Program-made: the position numbers and the translations under genes
DNA from: Myroides oncorhynchi
Lineage (GTDB): Bacteria; Bacteroidota; Bacteroidia; Flavobacteriales; Flavobacteriaceae
Assembly: GCF_020905415.1 (NCBI RefSeq)
Contig: NZ_JAJJMP010000001.1
Span: 2,801,501 to 2,865,500, forward strand
DNA: 64,000 bases
Direction of reading: 5' to 3'
The notes under the pieces: generated by a model
What the model was told of the DNA's origin: nothing
The model's input: only the letters and a program-made list of their open reading frames with translations
The model's database searches: none
Part shown: positions 41,467 to 50,357 of the stretch, piece by piece
Numbering within the stretch: position 1 is the first letter of the stretch
Layout of the letters: each line of letters opens with the position of its first letter

Positions 41467-41563
41467 GAAAATACAAAAGGAAATAGGGGCAGCCTTATTG
41501 ATTTTTATACTAGTGTTTATCACTGTGTATTTAATACATCAACTATTACTATTAATTGATTAA
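41438..41563 (+). CDS. 41-aa membrane micro-protein overlapping kdpF
   Basis: ATG 41438, out of frame inside kdpF, opens 41 codons: a basic start (MSYLNQKNSKKIQKEIG), a single hydrophobic helix (AALLIFILVFITVYLI) and HQLLLLID. The stop at 41561-41563 is 5 bases before the kdpA ATG. The positive-inside pattern and the tight fit between kdpF and kdpA argue for a real gene coupled to both neighbours. Nothing by this description is a standard Kdp subunit. It could instead be an accident of the overlapping frame. Confidence 0.5.
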   Translation: MSYLNQKNSKKIQKEIGAALLIFILVFITVYLIHQLLLLID

Positions 41564-41568
41564 TTATA

Positions 41569-43263
41569 ATGAATACAGAAATGATCGGAATCATTGTCAC
41601 TTTCTTAGTGGCAGTCGGGATTTCAATTCCCTTAGGGAAATATATAGCAAAGGTATACGCAGGTAAACCTACCTTCTTAGACGGCATCATGTCGCCTTTA
41701 GAGAATCTGTTTTACAAAAGCAGTAAGATTAAGCCTGAGGAAGGAATGAACTGGAAGCAGCACTTAGTAGCCTTACTAACAATAAATGCTGTATGGTTTG
41801 TAATGGGATTTATCTTATTAATGACACAAGGCTCGTTACCCCTTAATCCAGATAACAATCCAAGTATGCCTGCTGACTTAGCGTTTAATACGATAATATC
41901 TTTCTTAGTCAACTGTAATTTACAACACTATGCAGGAGAAACAGGAGTAACTTACTTGACACAAATGTGGTTGATGTTCTTACAATTTGTAAGTGCAGCA
42001 ACAGGAATGGCCGCTGCAGTAACAGTGTTCGAAGCATTTAAACACAAAACAACAACACTGTTAGGGAACTTCTATGTGTACTTTGTGAAGTCGATTACTC
42101 GTATTCTATTACCTCTAAGTGTTATCGTGGCTGCTATCTTGATTTTTCAAGGTACACCAATGACTTTTGAAGGAAAAGATACCATTACAACAATAGAAGG
42201 ACAGCAAGTAGAGGTTTCGCGTGGACCAGCGGCTCCTTTTATCGCCATTAAACACTTGGGAACTAATGGTGGTGGATTCTTTGGAACCAACTCCGCGCAC
42301 CCTTTTGAGAACCCTACTTACTTGACTAATATGACTCAGATGATCGCTCAGTTGATTATTCCATTGGCGATGATCTTTGCTTTTGGGTACTATATCGAAC
42401 GCAAGCGATTCTCATGGATGATGTTTGGGGTAATGACAGTAGGTTTCTTATGTCTAGCGGTACCAAACGTACTAATGGAAGCAGGAGGAAATCCTAATAT
42501 TACGGCGATGGGTATAGATAACTCTATCGGGTCTATGGAAGGGAAAGAAGTGCGTATAGGCGCTACTGCTTCAGGATTCTGGAGTATAGTTACAACTGTT
42601 ATTTCTACTGGTTCGGTCAACTCTATGCACGATAGTTCTATGCCGTTATCGGGAATGAATGAACTACTGGCAATGATGATTAACAGTTTCTACGGCGGTG
42701 TAGGAGTGGGTATCTTAAACTTCTTTGTATTCATTGTATTAGCAGTGTTTATCAGTGGTCTGATGGTAGGTAGAACACCTGAGTTATTTGGTAAGAAGAT
42801 AGAAGCAAAGGAAATGAAGATAGCGATGGTGATAGCGTTAATTCACCCAATGCTTATCTTGAGTAGTACAGCACTAGCGGCAGCCTTTCCTGATTTGACA
42901 AGAGAGACTTTAAACAACCCTTCGTTCCACGGATTTAGTGAAATACTGTATGAGTACACTTCTTCTGCAGCCAATAATGGTAGTGGATTTGAGGGACTGG
43001 GAGATAATACACCTTGGTGGAACTTCTCGACAGGTATCATATTATTACTTGGACGTTTCTTACCTATCATCGGGCCTGTAGCATTAGCAGGATGTTTAGC
43101 ACAGAAACGCTATGTGCCTGAGAGCGCAGGTACACTGGCAACAGATACTTCAACATTCGGATTGATTGTGCTTACCGTGATCTTAATCGTAGCGGCATTA
43201 GCTTTCTTCCCAGTATTGACTTTAGGACCAATTGCTGATTATTTTACAATAATAAGTTTATAG
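41569..43263 (+). CDS. kdpA: Potassium-transporting ATPase subunit KdpA
   Basis: A 564-aa polytopic channel-like subunit that selects and conducts K+ in the high-affinity KdpFABC pump. Four repeated pore motifs of the SKT type are visible: LVNCNLQHYAGETGVTY, KHLGTNGGGFFGTNSAHPFENP, VNSMHDSSMPLSGM and EYTSSAANNGSGFEGLGDNTPWWN. Their selectivity glycines are present. About ten membrane helices are expected. It starts 5 bases after the preceding micro-ORF and is followed after 3 bases by kdpB. Confidence 0.98.
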   Translation: MNTEMIGIIVTFLVAVGISIPLGKYIAKVYAGKPTFLDGIMSPLENLFYKSSKIKPEEGMNWKQHLVALLTINAVWFVMGFILLMTQGSLPLNPDNNPSMPADLAFNTIISFLVNCNLQHYAGETGVTYLTQMWLMFLQFVSAATGMAAAVTVFEAFKHKTTTLLGNFYVYFVKSITRILLPLSVIVAAILIFQGTPMTFEGKDTITTIEGQQVEVSRGPAAPFIAIKHLGTNGGGFFGTNSAHPFENPTYLTNMTQMIAQLIIPLAMIFAFGYYIERKRFSWMMFGVMTVGFLCLAVPNVLMEAGGNPNITAMGIDNSIGSMEGKEVRIGATASGFWSIVTTVISTGSVNSMHDSSMPLSGMNELLAMMINSFYGGVGVGILNFFVFIVLAVFISGLMVGRTPELFGKKIEAKEMKIAMVIALIHPMLILSSTALAAAFPDLTRETLNNPSFHGFSEILYEYTSSAANNGSGFEGLGDNTPWWNFSTGIILLLGRFLPIIGPVALAGCLAQKRYVPESAGTLATDTSTFGLIVLTVILIVAALAFFPVLTLGPIADYFTIISL

Positions 43264-43266
43264 AAA

Positions 43267-45282
43267 ATGGCAACTCAAAATAATAAAGCTCTTTTTCAAA
43301 AAGAGGTAGTGATGAAAGCATTAAAAGAAGCTTTTATTAAGTTAGACCCAAGAACGCTATTGCGCAATCCAGTGATGTTCACAGTAGAGATAGGAACAGC
43401 GATTATGTTAGGGGTGTGTATATGGATATTATTAGGTGAAACAAGCCAAGGTAGCTTTGGATACAATTTCACCATCTTTTTGTTGTTGTTTGTGACTCTG
43501 TTGTTTGCCAACTTTGCTGAGGCTATCGCTGAAGCAAGAGGAAAAGCGCAAGCAGATAGCTTGCGCAAAACAAGAGAGGAAACCCCTGCAACTTTAGATG
43601 ATGGCTCACAAGTATCGTCTTCTACTTTACTAAAAGGAATGATCTATGTATGTGTAGCAGGAGATATAATCCCAGCAGATGGGGAGATCATAGAGGGTTT
43701 AGCTACTATAGATGAAAGTGCTATTACCGGAGAGAGTGCTCCTGTGATTAGAGAAGCTGGAGGAGATAAGAGTTCTGTGACTGGTGGTACCAAGGTATTG
43801 TCTGATCGTATTAAGGTACGTGTCACTGCTCAGGTAGGAGAAAGCTTCCTTGATAAGATGATTGCTTTAGTAGAGGGAGCAAATAGACAGAAGTCGCCAA
43901 ATGAAATAGCCCTGACAATCTTATTAGCAGGTTTTACCTTAGTGTTTACTATTGTTATTATTACATTAAAGCCCTTTGCTGACTTTGCTAATGTAGCGAT
44001 TACAATTAGCGCTTTAATATCACTGTATATCTGTTTAATCCCTACTACGATAGGTGGATTATTATCTGCTATCGGTATCGCGGGGATGGATAGAGCGCTA
44101 AGAGCTAATGTGATTACTAAAAGTGGTAAGGCTGTAGAGACAGCAGGAGATATAGATGTGTTGCTATTAGATAAAACAGGTACGATTACTATTGGTAACC
44201 GTAAGGCAACAAACTTTCATCCTGCAAATGGTGTAGATAAGAATGTGCTGATCAAGGCAGCAGTCTTGAGCTCGTTAAGTGATGATACACCAGAAGGGAA
44301 GTCTATTATAGAGTTGGCAGGTGTAGATCCTACTGATTTCACAGTTAACAACCCCCGCTTTATTTCCTTTACAGCAGAGACTCGAAGTTCAGGTATTGAC
44401 TATGACGATATACGCATACGCAAAGGAGCAGTAGATGCCATTAAGAATATATGTGTACAAGCAGGTAACGTATTTCCTGACGAGGTGGCAACAAGTGTGC
44501 GCAATGTAGCAGAGAATGGAGGTACACCATTAGTGGTATCTCAAAACGAGCAAGTCTTAGGTGTGGTAGAACTACAAGACGTAATAAAACCAGGAATACA
44601 AGAGCGCTTTGCTCGATTGAGAAAAATGGGGATTAAGACGGTGATGGTGACAGGAGATAACCCAATGACGGCAAAGTATATCGCTAATGCGGCTGGAGTG
44701 GATGATTTTATCGCAGAGGCAAAACCAGAAGATAAGATGAATTACATCAAGCGTGAGCAAGCAGAAGGACGCTTAGTAGCAATGATGGGAGATGGTACAA
44801 ATGATGCGCCTGCTTTAGCACAAGCAAACGTAGGGGTAGCGATGAACAGCGGAACACAAGCGGCTAAAGAGGCAGGGAATATGGTAGACCTTGACAACGA
44901 CCCAACCAAACTGATTGAGGTTGTAGAGATAGGGAAACAGCTGCTAATGACTCGTGGTACCTTAACTACGTTTAGTATAGCCAATGACGTAGCCAAGTAT
45001 TTTGCTATTATACCAGCTCTATTTATTACAGCTATTCCAGCTTTACAAGGTTTAAATATTATGAATCTTCACAGCCCTGAGAGTGCTATTTTATCTGCTG
45101 TAATATTCAATGCGATTATTATTCCATTCTTAATTCCCTTAGCGTTAAGAGGAGTGGCGTATAAACCAATCGGTGCAAGCGCACTATTGCGACGCAATTT
45201 ACTAATCTATGGATTAGGTGGTGTGATTGTTCCTTTTATAGGGATTAAGCTAATCGACCTTTTTGTATCACTATTTATGTAA
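43267..45282 (+). CDS. kdpB: Potassium-transporting ATPase subunit KdpB
   Basis: A 671-aa P-type ATPase (class I) that drives the pump. Signatures are the TGES dephosphorylation loop ([15 protein letters not shown], about residues 155-170), the phosphorylation motif [10 protein letters not shown] with Asp302, the nucleotide-binding KGAVDAI region, the [10 protein letters not shown] hinge and [12 protein letters not shown]. The length fits KdpB. It is spaced 3 bases from kdpA and 7 bases before the kdpC start. Confidence 0.98.
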   Translation: MATQNNKALFQKEVVMKALKEAFIKLDPRTLLRNPVMFTVEIGTAIMLGVCIWILLGETSQGSFGYNFTIFLLLFVTLLFANFAEAIAEARGKAQADSLRKTREETPATLDDGSQVSSSTLLKGMIYVCVAGDIIPADGEIIEGLATIDESAITGESAPVIREAGGDKSSVTGGTKVLSDRIKVRVTAQVGESFLDKMIALVEGANRQKSPNEIALTILLAGFTLVFTIVIITLKPFADFANVAITISALISLYICLIPTTIGGLLSAIGIAGMDRALRANVITKSGKAVETAGDIDVLLLDKTGTITIGNRKATNFHPANGVDKNVLIKAAVLSSLSDDTPEGKSIIELAGVDPTDFTVNNPRFISFTAETRSSGIDYDDIRIRKGAVDAIKNICVQAGNVFPDEVATSVRNVAENGGTPLVVSQNEQVLGVVELQDVIKPGIQERFARLRKMGIKTVMVTGDNPMTAKYIANAAGVDDFIAEAKPEDKMNYIKREQAEGRLVAMMGDGTNDAPALAQANVGVAMNSGTQAAKEAGNMVDLDNDPTKLIEVVEIGKQLLMTRGTLTTFSIANDVAKYFAIIPALFITAIPALQGLNIMNLHSPESAILSAVIFNAIIIPFLIPLALRGVAYKPIGASALLRRNLLIYGLGGVIVPFIGIKLIDLFVSLFM

Positions 45283-45289
45283 TAAAACA

Positions 45290-45850
45290 ATGAAAACAAA
45301 TCTATTACCCTCTATTATATTAACCACAGCCTTATTAGTATTACTATGTGGTGCTTATCCTCTAACGATGTGGGGGATAGCTAAGCTTTCTCCTAACTCA
45401 GGAGAGGGATTTGTAACTGAAGCCGCTAATGGAAAGAACTATGTAAACATCGGACAGTCGTTTACTTCCGATAAATACTTTTGGTCTCGTCCATCAGCTG
45501 TTGATTATAACGCGGCAGGTTCTGGAGCAAGTAATAAGGCGACTACCAATGGAGAATATTTAAGCACTGTACAGCAGCGTATAGACGACTTCTTGGTTAA
45601 GAATCCTGAGGTTAAGAAAGAAGATATACCTGTTGATTTAGTCACTGCAAGTGGTAGTGGTCTAGATCCAAATATCTCTGTTCAGGGAGCTAAAGTACAG
45701 ATCGCTCGTATTGCTAAAGCAAGGGGAATTGAAGCGAGTCGCTTAGAACAATTAGTGGTAGAACAAACACAAACACCACTGTTAGGTATATTAGGACCAG
45801 AAAAACTGAATGTTATAGAATTAAATATCGCATTAGATGCGTTAAAATAA
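45290..45850 (+). CDS. kdpC: Potassium-transporting ATPase subunit KdpC
   Basis: A 186-aa single-span subunit: helix ILTTALLVLLCGAYPLTMWGIAKL (about residues 9-32) and a periplasmic domain with GQSFTSDKYFWSRPSA, ASGSGLDPNIS and LLGILGPEKLNVIELN. These are all KdpC motifs. The ATG at 45290 (MKTNLLPS) is chosen because the longer open frame from 45263 overlaps the end of kdpB and gives a non-hydrophobic extra start. The next gene begins one base after the stop. Confidence 0.97.
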   Translation: MKTNLLPSIILTTALLVLLCGAYPLTMWGIAKLSPNSGEGFVTEAANGKNYVNIGQSFTSDKYFWSRPSAVDYNAAGSGASNKATTNGEYLSTVQQRIDDFLVKNPEVKKEDIPVDLVTASGSGLDPNISVQGAKVQIARIAKARGIEASRLEQLVVEQTQTPLLGILGPEKLNVIELNIALDALK

Positions 45851-45851
45851 G

Positions 45852-46943
45852 ATGAAGAAGAGAATTTCTTTAGTAGGTGCACTTGTCATCGGTGCACTTG
45901 CTATTTCATCAGTCCAAGCTCAAGAGCGCAAATGGACAGATGATCTTAAAGTACAAGCCTATGGGGAGTTATATTATACATATGACTTCAACCAACCTAA
46001 AAAAGGACAACTTAACAACTTTCTATATTCGTTTAATAGACATAACGAGGTGAATCTTAACTTCGCAATGGTTAAACTAAACTATTCAAAAGAGCGTGTA
46101 CGGGCTAACCTTGCCTTTATGGCAGGGACTTATGTCAAGTCTAATCTTGTGAATGAACCTGATGAACTAAAAAATATCTATGAGGCAAATATAGGAGTTA
46201 AACTATCGTCAACGCGAGAGTTGTGGTTAGATGCAGGAATTATGCCTTCTCATATAGGGTTTGAGAGTAATATAGGATCGGATATTATGACAATGTCACG
46301 CAGTATGATGGCGGAGAACTCTCCGTACTTTTCTTCTGCAGTGAAACTGTCTTATTTAACGCCAAATCAGAAGTGGATGCTTGCCTTGAATGTAATGAAC
46401 GGTTGGCAACGTATTGAGCGTCCTGAAGGAAATTCTACTATAGCAGTGGGACACCAGGTTACTTATACACCTAATAGCAAATGGACAATCAACAGTAGTT
46501 CATTTATAGGTAGTGATACACCAGATGTAGAGCGAAAGATGCGTTATTTTCACAATCTATATGCCTGTTATCAATGGGATGAGAACTTAAAGTTACTAGC
46601 GGGGTTTGATATTGGTGTTCAACAAAAGGAGAAAGACGGTAAGGCATATAGCAATTGGTATGCGCCTTTGGTTATGGGGCAGTATAAGCTAACCGATAAG
46701 TGGCGAGTAGCGGCAAGAGCTGAGTATTACTGTGATAAAGACGGAGTAATTATAGGTACAGATACCTCTAATGGCTTCCAGACTTGGGGATATTCTGTCA
46801 ATGTAGATTATCAGATTACAGATGAGGTATTATGGCGCATAGAGGCAAGGTCTTTAAGCAGTAAAGATGCTATCTTTATGAGAAATGATAAAGAGGTATC
46901 AGGACAAACATTTATAGGAAGTAGTATTTCAATTCGGTTGTAG
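45852..46943 (+). CDS. Outer-membrane beta-barrel (OmpL-like porin-2 type) protein of the kdp operon
   Basis: A 363-aa protein with signal peptide MKKRISLVGALVIGALAISSVQAQ. Alternating aromatic strands (VQAYGELYYTYDFN, NEVNLNFAMVKLNYSKERVRANLAFMAGTY, LWRIEARSLSS) end with a C-terminal SISIRL strand, consistent with the putative beta-barrel porin-2 family. Such a porin within a kdp operon is a known Bacteroidota arrangement and probably supplies K+ through the outer membrane. It sits one base after kdpC and is immediately followed by the kdpD gene with no gap. Confidence 0.85.
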   Translation: MKKRISLVGALVIGALAISSVQAQERKWTDDLKVQAYGELYYTYDFNQPKKGQLNNFLYSFNRHNEVNLNFAMVKLNYSKERVRANLAFMAGTYVKSNLVNEPDELKNIYEANIGVKLSSTRELWLDAGIMPSHIGFESNIGSDIMTMSRSMMAENSPYFSSAVKLSYLTPNQKWMLALNVMNGWQRIERPEGNSTIAVGHQVTYTPNSKWTINSSSFIGSDTPDVERKMRYFHNLYACYQWDENLKLLAGFDIGVQQKEKDGKAYSNWYAPLVMGQYKLTDKWRVAARAEYYCDKDGVIIGTDTSNGFQTWGYSVNVDYQITDEVLWRIEARSLSSKDAIFMRNDKEVSGQTFIGSSISIRL

Positions 46944-48074
46944 ATGGAAAGAGAAAGTCGTCAAAGTGCAGAAGATTTCTTAGAACTTATTCGTCGTTCT
47001 AAACGAGGTAAGTTTAAGGTATATATAGGGATGAGTGCAGGGGTGGGTAAAACCTATCGTATGCTATTAGAAGCAAGAGATTTGCAGCGAAATGGCATAG
47101 ATGTGAAGTTGGGGTTTATAGAAACTCACAATCGCAAGGAGACGCACGCCCTATTAGAGGGATTGCCTATTATACCACGTAAGGAAGTTTTCTATAAGGG
47201 AAAGATGATTGAGGAGTTGGATATTGAAGCCATCCTTAATGATCGCCCTGAGATAGTTATTATTGACGAATTAGCTCATTCTAATATTGCAGGAAGCAAA
47301 AATGCAAAGCGTTGGCAAGACGTAATGGAGATATTAGAGGCAGGTATCAATGTGATATCTGCCCTTAATATCCAGCATATAGAGAGTCTGTATAATGCAG
47401 TAAAAGACATTACGAATATCGATGTCACAGAACGTGTGCCAGATAAGTTGTTGCAAGAAGCAGATGAGGTAGTGAATATTGACTTAACTTCTGACGATCT
47501 AATCGAACGATTAAAAGAGGGGAAGATATATCCAGCAGAAAAGGTACCTGCTGCATTGCAGAACTTCTTTACTTCGTCTAATATTTTGCAATTGCGAGAA
47601 TTGGCATTAAGGGAGGTGGCTTCTCACGTAGAGAATAAGGTGGCAAGTGAAGTAAGTATGTCTATCTCTGCTAAACCCAATCGCTTTATGGCGTGTATTA
47701 GTTCGAATGATCGAAATGCAAAGATTGTCATTAGAAAGACAGCTCGCCTAGCAGGATATTTTAATTCGAAGTGGTATGTACTCTATGTACAGACGCCAAA
47801 AGAACACCCTGATAAAATAGCGTTAGACAAGCAACGACATTTGATTAATAATTTTAAATTAGCTACAGAATTGGGAGCTGAAATTATAAAGAGTGAACAT
47901 CAGAATATAGCCAAAGCAATTATGATACAGGTAGATCAACGACAAGTCACTACTATCTGTATTGGCAAGCCAAGGCTGCGTTTATATCAGATTATTTTGG
48001 CAACTAATGTATTTAATCAATTGTTGAAGAAACTGTCGTCTTTACCCATTGATATTATAATCTTTTCGAAATGA
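46944..48074 (+). CDS. kdpD: KdpD N-terminal half (Walker ATPase and Usp domain) as a separate protein
   Basis: 376 aa. It contains the KdpD-specific ATP-binding region (YIGMSAGVGKTYRMLLEARDL, Walker A at about 33-40; IIDELAHSN Walker B; LNIQHIESL), then a universal-stress-protein-like domain (MACISSNDRNAKIVIRKTARLAGYF...VLYVQTP). In E. coli these precede the four-helix membrane region and kinase of KdpD; here the protein ends after the Usp-like domain. It therefore lacks any kinase and must act with the histidine kinase encoded next, whose ATG overlaps its stop (ATGA). This split is typical of Bacteroidota. Confidence 0.92.
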   Translation: MERESRQSAEDFLELIRRSKRGKFKVYIGMSAGVGKTYRMLLEARDLQRNGIDVKLGFIETHNRKETHALLEGLPIIPRKEVFYKGKMIEELDIEAILNDRPEIVIIDELAHSNIAGSKNAKRWQDVMEILEAGINVISALNIQHIESLYNAVKDITNIDVTERVPDKLLQEADEVVNIDLTSDDLIERLKEGKIYPAEKVPAALQNFFTSSNILQLRELALREVASHVENKVASEVSMSISAKPNRFMACISSNDRNAKIVIRKTARLAGYFNSKWYVLYVQTPKEHPDKIALDKQRHLINNFKLATELGAEIIKSEHQNIAKAIMIQVDQRQVTTICIGKPRLRLYQIILATNVFNQLLKKLSSLPIDIIIFSK

Positions 48075-49774
48075 GAATTAAAACAAAACTAACTTTAGGT
48101 TTAGGACTATTATTTACACTTATTATTTTCTTAGGGGCAATAGCAGCTGTGTATATTCACTTCTTGAAGCTTGATACGCGTAATATCCTACACGATAACT
48201 ACAATTCGCTTTTGTATGCGAAGAGTATGTTACGCGCTTTAGATAAGTCTGGAGATAGTCGTTTAGCCCAATTTGAAGAGCAGTTAAAGAAACAAGAGGG
48301 CAATGCCACAGAAGAGGGTGAAAAGGAGATGAATGCTACGCTGCGCACCTATTTTGAAGCGTATAAGAATGATGGTCAACGCAGCGAAGATTTGCTTCAG
48401 ATTAGAGAGTGGTTAATAGAGGTGATGGAAATGAATATGCAGGCTATCGAACTCAAGAGTGAACTAGCTAATAAGACTGCAATACAAGCAACAGTATGGA
48501 TAGCTATCGCTGGGACAGCATGTTTTGTGATTGCCTTAGGGTTATTGATTAACCTGCCTTCTAATATTGCTAATCCGATTCAGAAACTGACCATGAGTAT
48601 TAAACAGATTGCCAGTAGCAACTATAAGGAGCGCGTGTTTTTAGATAAGAATGACGAGTTTGGTGAGTTGGCACAGTCGTTTAATACGATGGCACAGAAG
48701 TTAGAAGAATACAACAATAGCCACTTGGCAAAACTAATGCGTCAGAAGAAGAGGATAGAAGCGCTGATTAACAATATGCCTGATGTGGTTATAGGGTTAG
48801 ACGAGAATATGCAAGTGATATTTGTGAATGAGCAGGCCTGTAAGGTATTGGGGTTAACAGAAGAGCAGATGGTTGGTAAGAGTAGCAAAGATATTGCTAT
48901 CTACAACGATCTAATGCGTATGCTACTAAAGGAAATGAATGTAGAGCAGACAGAGAAAGAACCGTTAAAGATTATTCACAACGATAAAGAGAACTACTTT
49001 AACAAGGAGTTTTTACACATTGAGATTACCCCTACAGGAGAGGAACACAAAGAACTGGTTGGGCACGTAATCATCTTAAAGAATATCACAGAGTTTAAAG
49101 AGTTAGATGCGGCTAAGACACGCTTTATCGCGACAGTTTCTCACGAATTTAAGACTCCTATATCTTCTATGAAGATGAGTTTACAGTTGTTGAAAAACGA
49201 GCGAATAGGCAATCTAAATGAAGAGCAAAGCACGCTAATAGACAGTATTCAAGATGATGCAGGGCGATTATTAAAGATTACTTCCGAATTACTTAATCTC
49301 ACACAGATCGAAAGTGGTAAAATAAGTATGAATATCAAACCAGCTGAGATAGCGCAGATCGTACAGTATGCGGTGGAGGCAAACCACATTCAAGCAGACC
49401 AAAAAAGCATTACTTTAAGTGTAAAAATACCGGAGCGAATCGATAAAATTAGATTAGACGCAGAAAAGACTACTTGGGTGTTGACAAACCTTATTGCTAA
49501 TGCAATTAATTATTCTCACGAATCATCAATAGTTGAGGTTAATGTAACACAAGATGAGTTTCATACCATCATAAAGGTAAAAGATGAAGGAATGGGAATA
49601 CCACCTGAGTACTTAGGACGTGTATTTGACCGTTATTTTAGAGTACCTGGTACACATAAGGAAGGTACAGGATTAGGGCTTTCTATCAGCAAGGAGATCA
49701 TAGAAGCACAACACGGAATAGTTGAAGTGCACAGTGAATATGGTGTAGGAAGCGAGTTTGTATTGATTTTTTAA
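48071..49774 (+). CDS. Membrane histidine kinase with HAMP and PAS, KdpD partner
   Basis: 567 aa. Two membrane helices (about 9-32 and 140-162) flank a helical periplasmic sensor. HAMP spans about 163-215 (NPIQKLTMSIKQIASSNYKER), PAS about 235-300, and the HisKA motif SHEFKTP has phospho-His358. The HATPase part has NLIANAINYS, DEGMGIPP and GTGLGLSI. With the KdpD half-protein it forms the K+-limitation sensor; the probable output is the sigma-54 regulator at 38169. It is the last gene of the operon, with 4 bases shared with kdpD, and is followed by repeat copy 4 and a terminator at 49931. Confidence 0.93.
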   Translation: MRIKTKLTLGLGLLFTLIIFLGAIAAVYIHFLKLDTRNILHDNYNSLLYAKSMLRALDKSGDSRLAQFEEQLKKQEGNATEEGEKEMNATLRTYFEAYKNDGQRSEDLLQIREWLIEVMEMNMQAIELKSELANKTAIQATVWIAIAGTACFVIALGLLINLPSNIANPIQKLTMSIKQIASSNYKERVFLDKNDEFGELAQSFNTMAQKLEEYNNSHLAKLMRQKKRIEALINNMPDVVIGLDENMQVIFVNEQACKVLGLTEEQMVGKSSKDIAIYNDLMRMLLKEMNVEQTEKEPLKIIHNDKENYFNKEFLHIEITPTGEEHKELVGHVIILKNITEFKELDAAKTRFIATVSHEFKTPISSMKMSLQLLKNERIGNLNEEQSTLIDSIQDDAGRLLKITSELLNLTQIESGKISMNIKPAEIAQIVQYAVEANHIQADQKSITLSVKIPERIDKIRLDAEKTTWVLTNLIANAINYSHESSIVEVNVTQDEFHTIIKVKDEGMGIPPEYLGRVFDRYFRVPGTHKEGTGLGLSISKEIIEAQHGIVEVHSEYGVGSEFVLIF

Positions 49775-49914
49775 CCTAGAGTCGGCAGATAAACAAAAAG
49801 TATCTATACAAGAGAGACCTGAGTTAGTGACTAAAGCATACTATTGTTGAGGAACTAATAAAAGAGCTATGAAGTAGAATTGTGTTGTTGTATATGGCTA
49901 ATGTTGTTTCTAGA
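49775..49914 (-). repeat. Dispersed intergenic element, copy 4 (reverse, diverged)
   Basis: The most diverged family member, in the same orientation as copy 3: GACCTGAGTTAGTGACTAAAGCATACTATTG and AAGAGCTATGAAGTAGAATTGTG correspond to the equivalent blocks of copy 3. The ends are CTAGAGTCGGCAG and GTTGTTTCTAG, which pair only through G-U and a short core, so the terminal repeat is decaying. It begins immediately at the histidine kinase stop. Confidence 0.65.
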
Positions 49915-49930
49915 TTTACTTGATAACCCA

Positions 49931-49963
49931 AAAGGATTGACTTTGTTCAATCCTTTTTTTTTT
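49931..49963 (+). terminator. Terminator of the kdp operon
   Basis: A 10-bp perfect stem (AAAGGATTGA, 49931-49940, with TCAATCCTTT, 49947-49956), a 6-base loop and a T10 run. The stretch from here to 50357 holds no other ORF I trust, only the -7 element at 50230. Confidence 0.9.
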
Positions 49964-50229
49964 GTAAAACAAAGTGTTGTGTTTTTTTGTGAGAGATTAA
50001 CCCTTCAAATTTGTGATATTATGCAGTTTACTTTATTCATTCAAGATTTCTCCAAGATTGCTTTAGTAGACGAGTTATTTGTTGAAGAAATGCTATAGAA
50101 GTGTTGTCGAGGTGTTGAAGAATAGTAGATATCATTATTCCTCCTTATTTGTTTCTTGGATATTACAGAAGGAAGCTATGTAGGTAGTAAGTTTATTGTA
50201 AATGAGTAGTCTTTTTAAGAGTAAAAACT

Positions 50230-50237
50230 TAAATTTG
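50230..50237 (+). promoter_or_regulatory. -7 promoter element (TAAATTTG) before rfbB
   Basis: An exact TAnnTTTG match 120 bases before the rfbB ATG. The nearest TTG is too far upstream (31 bases), so the -33 half is unsupported. A leader of about 115 bases would follow. Confidence 0.4.
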
Positions 50238-50357
50238 TTTACTTCTTTAAATTATTAGAAATATCTTTAGATAAGATATAGTATATTTTTAATTGATTAA
50301 AGAAATAGGCAAATAGAAATGTATTGATTGTGAGTAGATAAAGTATAAAGTAAATTA

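Noticed and set aside
49880-50098. Plus-strand 72-codon ORF after the kdp histidine kinase
   Set aside because: It overlaps repeat copy 4 and runs through the T-tailed terminator at 49931-49963; no family-like sequence.
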